38,781 nt of DNA from an uncultured Clostridium sp. (GCA_948471055.1 CAOKQZ010000021.1:1-38781), one strand, 5' to 3'. Shown: positions 24,506 to 33,176, numbered from the stretch's first letter. A program made the numbers and translations. Notes: generated by a model not told the origin, from the letters alone.

Positions 24506-26177
24506 CTACTCCTTATTTATAAGTTTATGAAAATCATTACGATAACGTCTATACATTTCATATAAAATGATTAATGTTACAGCTCCATCAATCCTTTTGC
24601 TTGCTTGTTTTTTCACTTTAACACACTGAACATTACCAATATTGTCCATCTCCATTGCAGCATTTCCTAAACACCATCTATCCATTAAGTTTTTATTATA
24701 ATTAATTACTTTATCTTGTAATTCTGCTTCTACTAATTTCATTGCATTTGATAAAACTTTACCTTGCAAAATCATTTCTGTTTCAAAAGAAAATTCATCC
24801 ATTCTATCAGTAAATGTTTTTGAAAATCTCTGATCATATCCTGCCTTATAAGTTTTTATATTATAATCTTTGTATAGCGAATAAAACCAATCTGCTATTT
24901 TAGATATGTCAATTTCATTTCCTTCATGAATTGTAAGTATTCCATCTCTTGCCCATTGTTCATACTTTGCACCAGCTTCCTTATCATTGCTATCTTGTAA
25001 TTTGCTTTCAGGTATCCAATAATGAGAATATACATATTTAGTTTTATCATTTGGCCTCATTAACAATATTTTTGCATTTGATAGGTCAGTAGTTGCAGAT
25101 AAGTCAACTGCACCCAAACAAAAAGAACCTCTAAAATCTTCTAGATTAAATGGTTCTATTTCATAACAATAATCCTCATTCTTTAGCCATGCTTGAGCAT
25201 TATTTTGTTTTATATTAAAATCTTTGCAAAGAGTATGCATTCTTTTTGATTTAGATTTTTTAGACTTTTCAATTTCTCCTCTTAAAAACTTCCATTTTTT
25301 CACTACACCTAATCCGTGGATTTGATTTGTACCAACTTTTTTCATCTTGCCAAATTTCTTCCTCACTATCTTGTGTATATAGCCAAGGTAGATAGTGAAT
25401 ATCATCAGTTTCATCAAAGAGAACTTCACGTGCATATTTTAATTCATTATCTAAATATCCATCATTTATAAAACCTTCCGTTGTTAAGTTTATGAAGAAT
25501 GGTTCATCTTTTGTTGACATTGATTTGTTTCCAGCTTCTGCAATTTCATCATCTGGTGCATCATGGCTTTCATCCATATACATTTTATCAATATTTCTAC
25601 CATCTTTGTTTTGAGTTTTACCTGACATTTTGAATATTGTTATATTTTTTTGTGTATTGCAGATTTCTGACATATTTTTATGTGTAACTTTAGAGTGAGG
25701 ATCTATTCTTTTCCTCATATTGTTTATTTCATTCCAAAGCAAACTAGCTTGTTTGTCATCATTAGAGGCACAAACTATGTCCATTCCGCCCTCTCCAATT
25801 CTTAAATCGGTATGAGCATCTGCTGCCATTAATGTTGTTTTTCCATTCTTTCTTGCAATTAATAAAAGTATAATCTGAAATCGTCTTACCCATCGTTTTA
25901 ATTCATTGTCAAATATCTTAAAAGAATATATTACTTCTATAAAAGCCTTTTCCCATAATAGCAATTGCATAGGCATATTATAAAAAGGTTTTTTACTTTG
26001 TAAGCATAAATTTTCCATAAAATCAATTCTTAAGTAAGCTTCTTCTGTATCATATTTATATTTTGGATCTTTTAAATCCTTAATTAGCTTTTGCAATTCT
26101 GTTTTTAATTCTATTCCTGCTATTATATTCCCACTTTTAATTTCCTCATAGTATTGTTCTAAAAAAGTCTTACTCAT
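24506..26177 (-). CDS. terL: Terminase large subunit, split by an in-frame CGG
   Basis: A 556-residue enzyme if CGG codon 288 (25316-25314) is read as C+GGA. The ATPase half shows LLIARKNGKTTLMAADAH (Walker A variant), MDIVCASNDDKQASLL and MYMDESHDAPDD (Walker B). At WYKSNP the zero frame runs to a stop after RIRCSEKMEVFKRRN; the shifted frame gives SNP-G-LGVVKKWKFLRGEI, and then the nuclease half starting CLGAVDLSATTDLSNA. This matches phage TerL order and length. The start overlaps the small subunit stop, indicating coupling. Confidence 0.93.
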
Positions 26178-26484
26178 ATTGCTTTTTTCTTTCTGCTAAC
26201 CATTTCTCAACTGCATCCTCTTCAACTTCGTGTCCATTAATCATTGAATATAACATTCTTATTGCATTCATATAGCTTTGTGAATGTTCTTTGTATAATT
26301 TAGCTGCAGTCGTTGCTCTTTGTTTTGTTGGATCTTTAGGATGAACTTGAATAAATGGAAATTTCTTTGCTTCATCCATTCGTTCTTCTAAAAAAGATAT
26401 GTTATCTAAAAGTGGATTTATTAATTTTTTCTTGTTTTCATCAATATCTTTAAATATGTTATCTAATTCTTCTCTTCTAGTCAC
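26170..26484 (-). CDS. Terminase small subunit, P27 family
   Basis: A 104-residue protein. GTG 26484 is chosen because AAGGGAG lies six bases before it; the longer frame has no ribosome site. FLEERMDEAKKFPFIQVHPK then TTAAKLYKEHSQSYMNAIRM is the P27 pattern. It recognises the packaging site and recruits the large subunit. Its last codons overlap the TerL start. Confidence 0.85.
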   Translation of the reverse strand: MTRREELDNIFKDIDENKKKLINPLLDNISFLEERMDEAKKFPFIQVHPKDPTKQRATTAAKLYKEHSQSYMNAIRMLYSMINGHEVEEDAVEKWLAERKKQYE

Positions 26485-26505
26485 TATAAACTCCCTTCTT
26501 CCCAT

Positions 26506-26610
26506 ATATATTTCTATTTTTTCAAAAAAAATGAAATTTTTGCCTCGAGTGAAAAAGATGTACCCCTTACAGTCCCCAAGCACTCCTTTCGCTTTCTTGA
26601 AGGCGGGGGG
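26506..26610. other. GC-rich gap between HNH-kinase and terminase: candidate cos region
   Basis: This 105-base gap is markedly richer in G/C than its surroundings, with GGCGGGGGG (26602-26610 area) and CCCC runs and no supported gene. In HNH-bearing HK97-like phages the cohesive-end site lies between HNH and terminase genes. No end sequence can be defined here. Confidence 0.4.
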
Positions 26611-27280
26611 TTATGGTTGATAACTTTCAAACCATTCTTCTATATATTGATTCCAATTTTCATTTTTTGATCTACTTAAGCAGACTTCCTTATCACAATC
26701 AATTAGTATGAGTTCAGCTCCTAATTTATCTGCTAGTCGTTGTCTTTCCATCTTCAATGGATAAGTACCTACTACAAAAGCATTCTGCCAATTGCCTAGT
26801 CTCATCTTAATTTGTTCTATTAAGTTATTTCTAATTTCAAAAACATTTTGTTGCAACTTGTTTGGTTTGTTGTATTTATCACAGAAGCTAATACATTCCC
26901 AAATCTTATCTATATCTACAATTAAATCATCGTTTGTTGCTATATTATTAACCCATGTTGACTTTCCGACTGCAAGGAGATCCATATACTATATATACTT
27001 TTTTAGGTAGTTCATATCCGAATCTATGATGTACTTTATTATGGCATTTAAAATGTATCAGCATAATCATATCTGGATTAAGACTAATGTTATAATCATT
27101 AACATTAGCATTGGTCAATGGTATTTTATGGTGTCCAATACAATCATAGGCTTTTACTATTTCTTCTCCACAATGTTCACAAATCAACTTACCTTCATCA
27201 TTTACTCTTTCTAATCTTAAATCTTTTAATAAATTTTGCCACTCTTTTGATTTATATAAATCATGAGCATTTTCAAACAT
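26611..27280 (-). CDS. HNH endonuclease fused to a P-loop kinase-like domain, split by an in-frame CGG
   Basis: A 222-residue fusion if CGG codon 105 (26968-26966) is read as C+GGA. The HNH part has ICEHCGEE, DCIGHHKIPLT and HFKCHNKVHHRFGYE (Cys pairs with the HNH histidines). Then VYIVYGSPCS-G-KSTWVNN gives a perfect Walker A GxxxxGKST only with the shift; the zero frame gives SRKVNMG and stops. Downstream DDLIVDIDKIWE and VVGTYPLKMERQRLADK complete an ATPase/kinase-like fold. HNH nucleases at this site help packaging cleavage; the kinase role is unknown. Confidence 0.9.
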
Positions 27281-27294
27281 AATAATCTATTCCT

Positions 27295-27921
27295 TTACCA
27301 TAATTCATTATCTATTTGTTTTTCTTTAAGTTCTAATGTTTTCTTACTAAATCCAAGTTTTATCATATTCTCTCTGCTCTTTCGTTTAGCTTCTTGAACT
27401 CTAGTAAGTCCATCTTCTATTCTTTGTATTGTATCTATTGTTGGTCCTGCTTCTGTTATTGTTTCAATTGCTCCACCACTATTTTTCTTTTTTATGTGGC
27501 CTATTGTCATATCTTTTTCTGTGCCTTCTAACTTCTTGATTCTTTTCATCATTCTGTTTTCTCTTATTGTAAGTATTTTGTATTCGTGTATATATTCTTT
27601 CATTTGCAATTCATCATTATCGCTAATCTTGTAATTTTTATATAATTTCAATTCCTCTTCTGTTAGAATATCTTCATATATTTGTTCATACTCTCCAGTA
27701 ACTACTGCATTACTATTATTAGAATTTGCACCTTTTCCACCTTTGTTGTTTTTTGCATTTTGATTTCCTTTATATAGTTCTCTTTTATCTCTGGTCAATT
27801 TGTATTTATTTATGATTTTCTTTAAATCAGATAAGGTAATGTTGTATTTTTTAAAAATATCTTTATACTTCATTCCATCCAAATAATCTGCTTTTATATT
27901 TTCAATTTTTTTCTGGATCAA
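27295..27921 (-). CDS. Terminase-small-subunit-like phage protein
   Basis: A 208-residue protein, start TTG 27921 behind GGAGGTGGG. An N-terminal HTH (YKDIFKKYNITLSDLKKIIN) is followed by KGNQNAKNNKGGKGANSNNS and VVTGEYEQIYEDILTEEEL, typical of PBSX-type TerS-related proteins. The 'GNQNA.GNKGG' block occurs in phages that also carry a P27 subunit, so this may be a second DNA-recognition factor. Confidence 0.75.
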   Translation of the reverse strand: MIQKKIENIKADYLDGMKYKDIFKKYNITLSDLKKIINKYKLTRDKRELYKGNQNAKNNKGGKGANSNNSNAVVTGEYEQIYEDILTEEELKLYKNYKISDNDELQMKEYIHEYKILTIRENRMMKRIKKLEGTEKDMTIGHIKKKNSGGAIETITEAGPTIDTIQRIEDGLTRVQEAKRKSRENMIKLGFSKKTLELKEKQIDNELW

Positions 27922-27943
27922 TACAACTCACCCACCTCCATCA

Positions 27944-28975
27944 TTATTTTAATTTATCTAGCAATTGTATTTTTATTTGTTCAGATATTTTTTTCATCAT
28001 TATAGGTGGAACACTCATCCCACATATATATTGAACATTTTGTGTTAAAAACTTGAAATCTTGCGGAAATGTTTGTATCAGTTTAAGATCTCTATCACTT
28101 ATTGAACCTGGTACATCAAATCTTAAAAACAAACCTCCAGCAGCTAATGTATTTGGTATCCTATCATCTTTAACATATTGTGTGTTAAAGCTACTAATTT
28201 TACCATTTTCAGTTCTTTCAACAGTATCACATACACTATTATCTTTTTTGCTTCTTCTTAGCCATCTTTGATATAACATAGTATCTTTATTTATTGGTTT
28301 ATATTCTGTGTCTTTTATTTCTCCATAAGTTATAAGTTTTTCATTAAATTCTAATTTTAATTTTGGAAAGTTTAAATCTGCTCTTGTTGAAATAAAGAAA
28401 ACTCTTTCCCTCTTCTGTGGAACTCCCATTCTAGCTGAATTTAATAAAAATATTTGTGTTCTATATCCTGCCTCTTCTAACTTTTTTATAATCAAATTAA
28501 CATATCCTTTGGCATTTCCCATTAATATCCCTTTTACATTTTCTGCTACTATAATCTTTGGTCTTAATTTGTTTGCCAATTTTATAAATTCAAAAAACAA
28601 ATCATCTAATACTTGACAAGCTTGACCTTCTCTGAATCTTTTACTTTTTCCCCAGTTTTTTTCTCTTTCACCAGCAAGTGAGAATGTGCTGCAAGGTGGA
28701 CTTCCATCTAATATGTCTAAATTATATAGTTCTTGAGGATAATCATCTAAATCATTCATTTGTTGTATTGGTATGCAATAATTGTATTTAGGTTTATGAT
28801 TTGCTACATATACTTCATTGATTTTTTTATCAATTTCGCAATTCCCAACAACATTATATCCCGCTAATTTGTATCCCATAGTAGATCCACCACCACAGGA
28901 AAAACAAGAAAATACATTATAATTGTTTTTAGGAATTTTAGTTAAATCTGCTAAATTCCATTCATATTCTGCCAT
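27944..28975 (-). CDS. DNA (cytosine-5) methyltransferase
   Basis: A 343-residue enzyme, start ATG 28975 behind AAGGAG. Motif I FSCFSCGGGSTMGYKLAGY, motif IV DGSPPCSTFS with the catalytic Cys, motif VI AENVKGIL, motif VIII QKRERVFFI and motif X near MSVPPIMMKKI are all present in the standard order. It would methylate the phage genome, possibly protecting it from host restriction. No partner endonuclease is seen. Confidence 0.92.
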   Translation of the reverse strand: MAEYEWNLADLTKIPKNNYNVFSCFSCGGGSTMGYKLAGYNVVGNCEIDKKINEVYVANHKPKYNYCIPIQQMNDLDDYPQELYNLDILDGSPPCSTFSLAGEREKNWGKSKRFREGQACQVLDDLFFEFIKLANKLRPKIIVAENVKGILMGNAKGYVNLIIKKLEEAGYRTQIFLLNSARMGVPQKRERVFFISTRADLNFPKLKLEFNEKLITYGEIKDTEYKPINKDTMLYQRWLRRSKKDNSVCDTVERTENGKISSFNTQYVKDDRIPNTLAAGGLFLRFDVPGSISDRDLKLIQTFPQDFKFLTQNVQYICGMSVPPIMMKKISEQIKIQLLDKLK

Positions 28976-28986
28976 AACAATACTCC

Positions 28987-29493
28987 TTATTTCTTAATAT
29001 CAAACATAAATCCACATTTAGGGCATTGACATTGAAATTTTCCATCTTCAAATTCTGTTACATCAATCTCTTCATTATCATTGATTATTTCTTCTGATTC
29101 TTTAAAGAGTTTTTCTATTTCTTTCTCATCAAAACCAGTAGATAATAAATCAATATCCGCTTCTTTTAGTTCTTCAAGTATCTTCTCAAGTTTATCATTA
29201 TCCCAAATTCCATCAATTTTGTTTAATGCAAGATTTAATGCCTTTTCTTGTGTTTTGTTTAAATTTACGATATTACAATCTACTTCTTCATATCCTAGAT
29301 CTTGTAACACAATCAATCCTTGATGTCCTCCAATAACTGTCATATCGTAATTTACTACAATTGGCATTACATATCCAAATTCAAGAATACTTCTTTTTAA
29401 TTTTTGATATTCTAGATCCTCTGGTGTTAATTTTTTTCTTGGATTGTATTCTGCTATTTTTAGCTTTTGTATTTTTACTTTTTGGATATTCAT
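28987..29493 (-). CDS. ParB-like nuclease-domain protein
   Basis: A 168-residue protein; ATG 29493 (MNIQKVKIQKLKIAEYNPRK) follows AAGGAG, so the longer frame is not used. The ParB/Srx core shows PRKKLTPEDLEYQKLKRSIL, VVNYDMTVIGGHQGLIVL and the C-terminal zinc pair CQCPKCGF. Such proteins often pair with phage methylases, as here. Confidence 0.85.
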   Translation of the reverse strand: MNIQKVKIQKLKIAEYNPRKKLTPEDLEYQKLKRSILEFGYVMPIVVNYDMTVIGGHQGLIVLQDLGYEEVDCNIVNLNKTQEKALNLALNKIDGIWDNDKLEKILEELKEADIDLLSTGFDEKEIEKLFKESEEIINDNEEIDVTEFEDGKFQCQCPKCGFMFDIKK

Positions 29494-29569
29494 AATCATA
29501 CTCCTTAAAACATTTTGATTCATATATGCAATTTTTACATTCTTTTCTCATACACATATCATATTTCAT
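29381..29569 (-). CDS. Small cysteine-rich protein
   Basis: A 62-residue frame from ATG 29569 (AAGGA eight bases upstream) gives MKYDMCMRKECKNCIYESKC followed by a lysine-rich tail. The C-x4-C-x2-C-x5-C pattern could bind a metal. It overlaps the ParB-like gene by about 110 bases in another frame, which is unusual; the cysteine cluster lies mostly outside the overlap. Confidence 0.5.
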   Translation of the reverse strand: MKYDMCMRKECKNCIYESKCFKEYDYEYPKSKNTKAKNSRIQSKKKINTRGSRISKIKKKYS

Positions 29570-29589
29570 AGGCATATTCCTTTTTATTA

Positions 29590-29663
29590 TGGTTGCGGTC
29601 AGAGGATTCGAACCTCGTCTTTGGGTTATGAACCCAATGTGCTGCCTTTGCACCATCACCGCA
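29590..29663 (-). tRNA. tRNA-Met (CAT anticodon), with encoded CCA
   Basis: The anticodon stem TTGGG/CCCAA (5 bp) holds the loop TTCATAA with anticodon CAT. The D arm GTGC/GCAC has a short 7-base loop, the T arm has GG-TTCGAAT-CC, the acceptor pairs TGCGGT with ACCGCA, and CCA is encoded. Two mismatches (7-66 and 49-65) suggest a phage tRNA. It is not a CGG or glycine tRNA, so it does not explain the CGG decoding. Confidence 0.85.
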
Positions 29664-29665
29664 TA

Positions 29666-29696
29666 TGAAAAAGCTACCTGTTGGGGAAAGGTAGCT
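29666..29696 (-). terminator. Leader terminator between the late promoter and the tRNA
   Basis: AGCTACC (29672-29678) pairs with GGTAGCT (29690-29696), followed on the minus strand by TTTTT. It sits about 45-70 bases after the promoter below, so it may be an attenuator that late transcription must pass. Confidence 0.7.
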
Positions 29697-29746
29697 AATC
29701 GAAAGGGTAATTTAAATGAAATATGAAAATATTTAATATTTTAGCA

Positions 29747-29776
29747 ATTATAATTATAACAGATTGTTTTTTTCAA
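29747..29776 (-). promoter_or_regulatory. Putative late promoter
   Basis: On the minus strand TTGAAA (29776-29771) and TATAAT (29752-29747) are 18 bases apart; an overlapping extended -10 TGTTATAAT (29758-29753) is also present. It faces the tRNA and packaging-structural genes. Confidence 0.6.
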
Positions 29777-29813
29777 AAATACGGAATTTTTTTATAAATT
29801 TTATATAATTTTT

Positions 29814-30239
29814 TTATAATTTTTTACTTTTATTGTATTCTCGTTGCATTTTAAAAATTGATTTTTCTATTGTTTTCGTTATTGCACCATAAGTTTTGTT
29901 CTTTTTTACTGCAATTTCCTCTATTGATTCCATATCATAAAATCTTGATTTTATAACGTCTTGATTATACTTTTTTAATGTCTTTACAAGATCTTCTACT
30001 ACTTTTATTTTTAATTCTAGATTTTTTATATATCTTTTTTTATCTGATATTTTATCTTCTCTGTCTATTACTTGATTTTCTATACTAGATTCAACATATC
30101 CTTTTGCTTTAGGCATCCCATCTAAATTAGCACTTTTAATATCAATAATTTCATTCTCCAGTTCTTGTATTTCCGCTTCTGTTATGCTAATTCTAGCCTT
30201 ATATGTATTATAATTTTCTAACACTTCTTGAACATTCAT
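29814..30239 (-). CDS. Late-gene regulator with sigma-70 region-4-like end
   Basis: A 141-residue protein from ATG 30239 (AGGAGGTG upstream). An N-terminal coiled coil is followed by KYNQDVIKSRFYDMESIEEI and KNKTYGAITKTIEKSIFKMQ, a sigma region 4-type HTH as in ArpU/RinA-like late regulators. It ends right before the putative late promoter, which it may control. Confidence 0.75.
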   Translation of the reverse strand: MNVQEVLENYNTYKARISITEAEIQELENEIIDIKSANLDGMPKAKGYVESSIENQVIDREDKISDKKRYIKNLELKIKVVEDLVKTLKKYNQDVIKSRFYDMESIEEIAVKKNKTYGAITKTIEKSIFKMQREYNKSKKL

Positions 30240-30251
30240 CTTTTGCACCTC

Positions 30252-30425
30252 CTATACTTTATAAATCAAGAAAATCAATGCTATACTAACAATTATTTCT
30301 ATTATATTGATTATACTTCTTGAAATACTATCATTATTTTCTTGATTCATCTCCTTTGTTATTTTAGATAATGACAATATTACTAGAAAGAATATAAATA
30401 CTATTTTTAATGTTGTCAAAAGCAT
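30252..30425 (-). CDS. Small membrane protein
   Basis: A 57-residue frame from ATG 30425 (AAGGTG upstream) has two hydrophobic stretches: TTLKIVFIFFLVILSLSKIT and IEIIVSIALIFLIYKV. Function unknown; likely inner membrane. Confidence 0.6.
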   Translation of the reverse strand: MLLTTLKIVFIFFLVILSLSKITKEMNQENNDSISRSIINIIEIIVSIALIFLIYKV

Positions 30426-30448
30426 GATATACACCTTCTTTCCTCTTC

Positions 30449-30550
30449 TCACTTTTCTATCGTGTTCGTTTTCGACTTTTTATTAACAAATAGTTTTTTA
30501 ATGGCTTTATTCTTACAAAATACTATTTCTATCGTTTTTTTATTTTTCAT
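30449..30550 (-). CDS. Very small basic protein
   Basis: A 33-residue lysine-rich frame (MKNKKTIEIVFCKNKAIKKL...) begins at an ATGA overlap with the preceding gene's stop. The ribosome site is weak. It may be a real coupled small gene or chance. Confidence 0.4.
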   Translation of the reverse strand: MKNKKTIEIVFCKNKAIKKLFVNKKSKTNTIEK

Positions 30551-30978
30551 TGTTTATCTTCTGATAAATTATCAACTATGCTATAGTATCTAAAATATGT
30601 ATATGGCTCTTTATTGTTTTTTACAATTTCGTATATTTCATTTCTTTGAATCCCTTGACTTTGCAATAATTTAATAAATCTTTTTTTAGTTATCTTTTTA
30701 TTAGCAATTTGTTTTGATAAATTCCATACTGCATTTATAACAGGTTGTACAGCTTCACCTATTGTTTTGAATGCTGCAGCTAAAGAATCTATAACTGGTT
30801 TTATTGTTTCATTATATATTTTTGCAAATTGATTTTCCGCTTCTTGATATTCCTCTTCTAATATTCCTATTGTTTTATTATCTCCATCACACACTATTTC
30901 AGTAATATAGTTTGTTTTTATTAAAAACTCTGCCTTTTCAATTGTAAAATCTTCATATTTACATTTTTTCAATTTCAT
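30547..30978 (-). CDS. Phage protein of unknown function
   Basis: A 143-residue protein. VIDSLAAAFKTIGEAVQPVI then NAVWNLSKQIANKKITKKRF in the middle are long amphipathic helices, and a short C-terminal segment YFRYYSIVD follows. It begins within the end of the zinc-finger gene and has a normal ribosome site. No family recognised. Confidence 0.6.
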   Translation of the reverse strand: MKLKKCKYEDFTIEKAEFLIKTNYITEIVCDGDNKTIGILEEEYQEAENQFAKIYNETIKPVIDSLAAAFKTIGEAVQPVINAVWNLSKQIANKKITKKRFIKLLQSQGIQRNEIYEIVKNNKEPYTYFRYYSIVDNLSEDKQ

Positions 30979-31117
30979 TATTATTTCTCCTTGATTCTTT
31001 TGAAATTATATTTTGGCAATTTCTCCTTATCCATTCATCACAATAGCAACTAGCTCCTTCTGTTCTTTTACAAAATGGATATCTACCACAATTTCCACAT
31101 CGTTTACTATTTTCCAT
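30959..31117 (-). CDS. Small zinc-finger-like protein
   Basis: A 52-residue frame from ATG 31117. CGNCGRYPFCKRTEGASCYC plus a later C gives at least five cysteines spaced like a small zinc knuckle. The rest is basic. It overlaps both neighbours slightly, as expected in this tightly packed early block. Confidence 0.6.
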   Translation of the reverse strand: MENSKRCGNCGRYPFCKRTEGASCYCDEWIRRNCQNIISKESRRNNNEIEKM

Positions 31118-31289
31118 CTTTTTGTACCTCTTCCTTTGTTTTATCTAATACTCTGCTTGTTTCTACTACTTCTAATTTATTATTGATCTCTAGTAATAAT
31201 TTAACTATTGCTTTTATTTCGTTAAATTCCAATATTTCTTCTTTTTTATTAATAAAATCATTTAATATTTTTTCATCTTCCTTACTCAT
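31107..31289 (-). CDS. Small helical phage protein
   Basis: A 60-residue charged helical protein (MSKEDEKILNDFINKKEEIL...), start behind AGAGGTGATG. Probably a coiled coil; function unknown. Confidence 0.55.
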   Translation of the reverse strand: MSKEDEKILNDFINKKEEILEFNEIKAIVKLLLEINNKLEVVETSRVLDKTKEEVQKDGK

Positions 31290-31290
31290 T

Positions 31291-31482
31291 TTACATCACC
31301 TCTAAATTCACATTTATTTCTACTTTTATTTTATTTTCCATTGTAAATATTTCAATATTTTTTAATTCTCCTAAATGTTTCTTTATGTAAGGAGTTAATT
31401 CTTTTTCTGTTAGTTCAATTCTCTCATAACACCAATACATAAAATTATTGTAATGCCTATAAGCAACATATTTCTTTGGCAT
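31291..31482 (-). CDS. Small phage protein of unknown function
   Basis: A 63-residue protein (MPKKYVAYRHYNNFMYWCYE...) with a basic aromatic N-terminus and a beta-like C-terminus. Start behind AAAGGAG. Family not recognised. Confidence 0.5.
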   Translation of the reverse strand: MPKKYVAYRHYNNFMYWCYERIELTEKELTPYIKKHLGELKNIEIFTMENKIKVEINVNLEVM

Positions 31483-31522
31483 AATTATTTTCTCCTTTCC
31501 ATTTTTAATATTTAGTACCTCA

Positions 31523-31678
31523 CTAAAATTTTAATTTTTTAATTTCTTTTTTATGTTCTTTTAAATATTCTCTTCTTTCTTTTCTATTCATCATACTAAT
31601 TTTTTCTTTGTCAATTATGCCTTCATTTAGTATCTTTCTTTGTTCCTCTGTCATTTTCGGTGTTTCTTTTTCAAACAT
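31523..31678 (-). CDS. Small lysine/glutamate-rich protein
   Basis: A 51-residue frame from ATG 31678, GGAGG upstream: MFEKETPKMTEEQRKILNEG... The whole chain is charged helix (MNRKERREYLKEHKKEIKKL). Function unknown. Confidence 0.6.
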   Translation of the reverse strand: MFEKETPKMTEEQRKILNEGIIDKEKISMMNRKERREYLKEHKKEIKKLKF

Positions 31679-31680
31679 TT

Positions 31681-32196
31681 TTATCCTCCAAACATCATTG
31701 TATTTTTTCTTGATTGTCCGCTTCTACTGATTTCTTCTCCTATATCAATTCCTATTGCAAATTGTTTGTTTATCGCTTTTGTTATTTCTTTTTGCATATC
31801 TTCAATAGGTGTTATAGGTGCTATTGCTGGTGGTGCTGCAACTGCCATTGCTTCTTTTACCTTTGATGGATTTGGATTATCCCAATTTTTTATTTCTATA
31901 ATTTCAAGTATTTTTAATATGTAATATCTTTTTTTAGGTATTGCTCCCCATTCTTTTTTACCTGTTCCGATGTCTACTATGCATCTACACTTAACAGATG
32001 GAGAGTTATAATTATAACCATTTCTAAATACTATGAAAAACTCTGCTGCTATGTACTCGTTTCTAAAATTCGTAGGTCTTGGCATATATCTTTTAAACCT
32101 ACTATCATAATATGGTTTTATTTCTCTGTATTCTTCTTTCTTTTCTCCTAAAACTATCATTTTAAACCATTCCTTTTTTATTGGTAATACTAGCAT
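31681..32196 (-). CDS. ASCH-domain protein
   Basis: A 171-residue protein. The N-terminal MLVLPIKKEWFKMIVLGEKK then EEYREIKPYYDSRF is the ASCH pattern (RNA-binding PUA-like fold: LPIK..WF..I..GEK..E.R). A unique C-terminal extension with an AP-rich linker follows. Start behind AAGGAAGG; it overlaps the gene upstream by 35 bases. Confidence 0.8.
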   Translation of the reverse strand: MLVLPIKKEWFKMIVLGEKKEEYREIKPYYDSRFKRYMPRPTNFRNEYIAAEFFIVFRNGYNYNSPSVKCRCIVDIGTGKKEWGAIPKKRYYILKILEIIEIKNWDNPNPSKVKEAMAVAAPPAIAPITPIEDMQKEITKAINKQFAIGIDIGEEISRSGQSRKNTMMFGG

Positions 32197-32644
32197 TTTC
32201 TACCTTCCTTTCAAAAGTTTGTTTTATTTCATCATTATCCCATAATAAATTTTCTCCAATAGGTATTTTCATATCTACTGTAACTACTCTAATATAATCT
32301 GTCATTTCATCTATTATTTTGTTTGATTTATTTAATTCATTTTTTAAACTTACATTTTCTCTAATATATTCAAGTATTCCTTTGTTTTTTGCCATTTCAA
32401 TAAAATTTAATATTTGTCTTACTGCAATTTTTAATATATTTACTCTACCACCTTTAATAATGTAATTGTCTAATACGCATCTTTCTAATATTAATGCTGC
32501 TGATTCTATGTCATTTCCTCTTAAAATATTGCTTCTTGCTTGTTGTAGATCATCTGCTATGTCATAATAGCATCCTTTGCATCCCCTCTTTTCAACTTGA
32601 CAATGTTGCCATTCTTTTTCTGTGCATTTTTCTTTTCTTAACAT
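32162..32644 (-). CDS. Cysteine-containing phage protein
   Basis: A 160-residue protein with an N-terminal C-x7-C-x6-C-x2-C set (CTEKEWQHCQVEKRGCKGCY) that could bind zinc, and a long helical C-terminus. Function unknown; position in the early block. Confidence 0.55.
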   Translation of the reverse strand: MLRKEKCTEKEWQHCQVEKRGCKGCYYDIADDLQQARSNILRGNDIESAALILERCVLDNYIIKGGRVNILKIAVRQILNFIEMAKNKGILEYIRENVSLKNELNKSNKIIDEMTDYIRVVTVDMKIPIGENLLWDNDEIKQTFERKVENASITNKKGMV

Positions 32645-32989
32645 TTACTTTTCCTCCATATATTCTAAAAATTCTAATAACTCTTTATCATTTTCAAAAT
32701 ATGCTAATTTAGTCACTATATCTATCTTTCCTTTTAATGTATAGTTGTCCCATTTGTAGTTTTCTATTATTAACTCCTTTAGTTTTTCTGTTGCTATTGT
32801 TACATGTCTAATTTGAACATCTTCTTCTATTATGATAAGTTCGTCTTTTCTTACAATGCAATATTCACACCCTTGTATTGATGCATCTAACTTTACTTTG
32901 CAGCTTTTTTCATATTCCTTAATTATTCTTCCAGTTACTCCATCACGTTCTGTATGTGTTATCTTAACTCTTTTTCCAACATTGTTCAT
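32645..32989 (-). CDS. Phage protein with possible SH3-like N-terminus
   Basis: A 114-residue protein. GKRVKITHTERDGVTGRIIK then VKLDASIQGCEYCIVRKDEL suggests a small beta barrel (KOW/SH3-like), followed by helices. It could bind nucleic acid, but this is inference only. Start behind GGGAAG. Confidence 0.5.
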   Translation of the reverse strand: MNNVGKRVKITHTERDGVTGRIIKEYEKSCKVKLDASIQGCEYCIVRKDELIIIEEDVQIRHVTIATEKLKELIIENYKWDNYTLKGKIDIVTKLAYFENDKELLEFLEYMEEK

Positions 32990-32990
32990 A

Positions 32991-33176
32991 TTACTTCCCT
33001 CTTCCCTTTAAGAATTTTTTCCAAAATTCAATCATAGTTTCAGTAAATTCTCTCATTCCATCTGCAATAGGTTCTGTAATATCAGTTAGCAATTCTATAA
33101 TACGTGCTAAAATACATAGACCTATATATATAGGTGTCATCGCAATAACAAAAATTATAAATAAAAATCTTTTCAT
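32991..33176 (-). CDS. Small membrane protein
   Basis: A 61-residue protein with one N-terminal membrane helix (RFLFIIFVIAMTPIYIGLCI) and a helical acidic/basic tail. Start ATG 33176 overlaps the previous small gene's stop. Confidence 0.6.
   Translation of the reverse strand: MKRFLFIIFVIAMTPIYIGLCILARIIELLTDITEPIADGMREFTETMIEFWKKFLKGRGK

Noticed and set aside
29590..29663. The phage tRNA as the CGG or quadruplet decoder
   Set aside because: Its anticodon loop is a normal 7-base loop with CAT, a methionine tRNA.
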